This document shows, piece after piece, positions 22,995 through 24,385 of a stretch of DNA of 24,385 nt. The notes under the pieces were generated by a model. That model saw only the letters and a list, made by a program, of their open reading frames with translations. It was not told the DNA's origin and searched no databases. The stretch is from Actinomycetes bacterium (GTDB lineage Bacteria; Actinomycetota; Thermoleophilia; Solirubrobacterales; JACPNS01), in contig JAEYBE010000030.1 of NCBI GenBank assembly GCA_023404495.1, forward strand, positions 1-24,385. The letters are read 5' to 3'. Both the position numbers and the translations under genes were made by a program. Within the stretch, counting starts at the first letter, position 1; each line of letters begins with the position of its first letter.

Positions 22995-24199
22995 GCTGCT
23001 GCTCCGATCTTCTCAACTGCTCGCTTGGCGGCCTCGTGCATCGAGACAGAGCGGTCGCAGTACTCAACGCCGTACTTGTCGAGGATCTTGTAGCCCTCGT
23101 CCTCCCAGGCGCCCGGAATACGGAAGATCGCAATCTTCTCGGCCGGGTCGTAACCCAGCTCCAGGCAGGCCTTGATCACGCCGCGGGCGACGATGTCGAC
23201 GCGCGTGTTTGAGACGATCGACATCATCACGGCGATCTTGTCGACGCCCGGCTTCTGCAGCACCAGCTTGGCGAGGCCACAGGCCTTGGCGACCGACGGG
23301 TTGCCACCGATCTCGCAGTAGTTGGCGGGCTCGCCGCCGTACTTGCGGACCGCGTCAAACAGCGTCAGCGAACCGCCGCCGGCGCCGATCACCAGGCCGA
23401 GGTTGCCGTCGAACTCGGTGACGTTTCCGGCCACACCACGGTGGTCCATCGCGTCGACTTCCTCACCGGCGATCTCGAACGGCGTGGCCTCGCGGGCCTC
23501 GCGTGTCTCCTCGTCGCCGATCTCGAGGTCCTTGAGCAGAGCCTTCTGGCGCGGACGCGCCTCGTTCTCCATGTCCATGTGCGCGTCGAGCGCCACGAAC
23601 GAACCGTCATTCAGCTCACCGAGCGGGTTGATCTCGGCGAGCGTCATGTCGCGCTCAAGGAAGAGCTTGGCCAGGCGCGAGAGGATCGGTGTGATCCGCT
23701 GCAGCGCGCGGCCGGTAACGCCGGTCTGGGCGATGCACTCCTTGGCGAGGTAGTCGAGCGGCTCGGTGCGGCTCGAGAAGTGCTTGCGGCCGACGTGGGT
23801 CGGGTGCTGCTCGGCGACTTCCTCGATGTCGATTCCGCCCATGTCGGAGAAGAGCATCACCGGCTTCTTGCGTACGCCGTCCCAGACCACGCCCAGGTAG
23901 TACTCCTGCTTGAGGTCGGCCTTCGGGTCGACCAGGATGCCGCGCGGCATGTGCCCGTTGATCTCAAGCTTCAAAACATTGGCCGCGTGCTCTGCCGCCT
24001 CGTCCGGGGTGTCTGCGAACTGGACTCCGCCAGCTTTCATGCGGCCGCCCGAGAGCACCTGCGACTTGATCACGACCGGCCCGTCGATGCGCGCAGCGAT
24101 CTCGCGTGCCTCGTCGGCGGTCTTGGTGAACCCGTAATCGGTCACCGGGATTCCGGCGCGCTTGACGATCTCACGCGCCTCGTACTCGAAAAATCTCAC
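22991..24199 (-). CDS. sucC: Succinyl-CoA ligase-like beta subunit (ATP-grasp)
   Basis: 402 aa from GTG 24199, with AGGAG about 6 nt upstream. ATP-grasp domain: EYEAREIVKRAGIPVTDYG, the nucleotide loop VIKSQVLSGGRMKAGGVQ (42-59), and the metal-binding AEINPLGEL. The C-terminal domain has GLVIGAGGGSLTLFD and GGEPANYCEIGGNPS. In classical SucC the last part reads LDVGGGA followed by a NIFGGI loop; here these are CEIGGNP and MMSIVSNTRVD, so the phosphate-handling loop is divergent. This argues for a distinct carboxylate-CoA ligase subfamily, with succinate, malate or another dicarboxylate as possible substrates. The stop overlaps the alpha-subunit start by 4 nt, so the two subunits are coupled. 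The symbol is given by family only. Confidence 0.85.
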   Translation of the reverse strand: MRFFEYEAREIVKRAGIPVTDYGFTKTADEAREIAARIDGPVVIKSQVLSGGRMKAGGVQFADTPDEAAEHAANVLKLEINGHMPRGILVDPKADLKQEYYLGVVWDGVRKKPVMLFSDMGGIDIEEVAEQHPTHVGRKHFSSRTEPLDYLAKECIAQTGVTGRALQRITPILSRLAKLFLERDMTLAEINPLGELNDGSFVALDAHMDMENEARPRQKALLKDLEIGDEETREAREATPFEIAGEEVDAMDHRGVAGNVTEFDGNLGLVIGAGGGSLTLFDAVRKYGGEPANYCEIGGNPSVAKACGLAKLVLQKPGVDKIAVMMSIVSNTRVDIVARGVIKACLELGYDPAEKIAIFRIPGAWEDEGYKILDKYGVEYCDRSVSMHEAAKRAVEKIGAAA

Positions 24200-24252
24200 T
24201 TAATGCTCCTAAGTGGGTCGGGGGTCGTAGTTGAAGGTCTGCTGGTCCGCGA

Positions 24253-24384
24253 TCAGGCGCTCGCGGGGGTCAGGCCGTAGGCCTCGGAAAGCTCCGGATC
24301 GTTCTTGGCCAGCATCTCGGCCAGGTCGACCATCACCTTGCACTGCTTCCAGGTGGCGTCGTCCTGCATCTTGCCGTCGATCAT
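24253..24384 (-). CDS. C-terminal fragment of an upstream operon gene (start outside window)
   Basis: The visible tail reads MIDGKMQDDATWKQCKVMVD, then LAEMLAKNDPELSEAYGLTP, ending in ASA. It is 43 residues long and continues past the right edge in the same frame. No family is recognised from this piece. It lies 53 bp before the CoA-ligase beta gene on the same strand, so it is probably the upstream member of the ligase-ferredoxin operon. The high content of charged residues and no hydrophobic run indicate a soluble protein. Confidence 0.6.
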   Translation of the reverse strand: MIDGKMQDDATWKQCKVMVDLAEMLAKNDPELSEAYGLTPASA

Positions 24385-24385
24385 G

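Noticed and set aside
22215..24280. Long plus-strand frames opposite the CoA-ligase genes
   Set aside because: They are composition-driven shadows of the two ligase genes, lacking domains and ribosome-binding sites.

Overview
The window comes from a high-GC bacterium, most likely an actinomycete-type (Actinomycetota) chromosome, possibly class Thermoleophilia. The evidence is high-GC codon use, a LexA with Gram-positive/actinobacterial SOS boxes (GAAC-N4-GTTC), a c-di-AMP riboswitch, and many genes whose start codon sits 6-8 nt after a TANNNT -10 element with no Shine-Dalgarno sequence, which suggests leaderless mRNAs. The class-level placement is inference.

Positions 1 to about 6820 are the right-hand part of an integrated mobile element. 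It is visibly less GC-rich than the host: 34 of 60 bases at 301-360 are G/C, against 44 of 60 at 13801-13860. A tightly packed rightward operon, with most junctions overlapping or within a few bases, carries an intact TnpB-family RuvC nuclease, a run of small proteins (most with CxxC zinc-knuckle motifs), a tyrosine recombinase, a RuvC-like resolvase and small phage-like proteins. It ends in a shortened tRNA-like sequence. A large serine recombinase on the opposite strand, with its own terminator, closes the element. Just beyond it lies the 5' part of a PaaI-type thioesterase gene that loses homology abruptly near 6820, so this is probably the attachment junction (attR), with the other half of the thioesterase expected left of the window.

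Positions 6820-12500 are host housekeeping functions: the broken thioesterase and lexA diverge across two LexA boxes, followed by RNase P RNA (rnpB, unusually long) with a clear terminator, a membrane-anchored c-type cytochrome, a leftward saccharopine-dehydrogenase-like oxidoreductase, a c-di-AMP (ydaO/yuaA) riboswitch in front of a small basic membrane protein, and type I glutamine synthetase.

Positions 12500-21800 hold an MMPL/RND transporter, a leftward DUF255 thioredoxin-domain protein, a small membrane protein, an ArsR-type regulator with two palindromes over its promoter, an acyl-CoA synthetase, a family 2 glycosyltransferase, and a divergent pair of sugar-nucleotide genes (Gfo/Idh/MocA oxidoreductase and RmlC-like epimerase).

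Positions 21800-24385 hold a leftward operon: a partial upstream gene, divergent succinyl-CoA-ligase-like beta and alpha subunits, and a ferredoxin that keeps ligands for only one 4Fe-4S cluster. A 16-bp perfect inverted repeat separates it from the epimerase gene.
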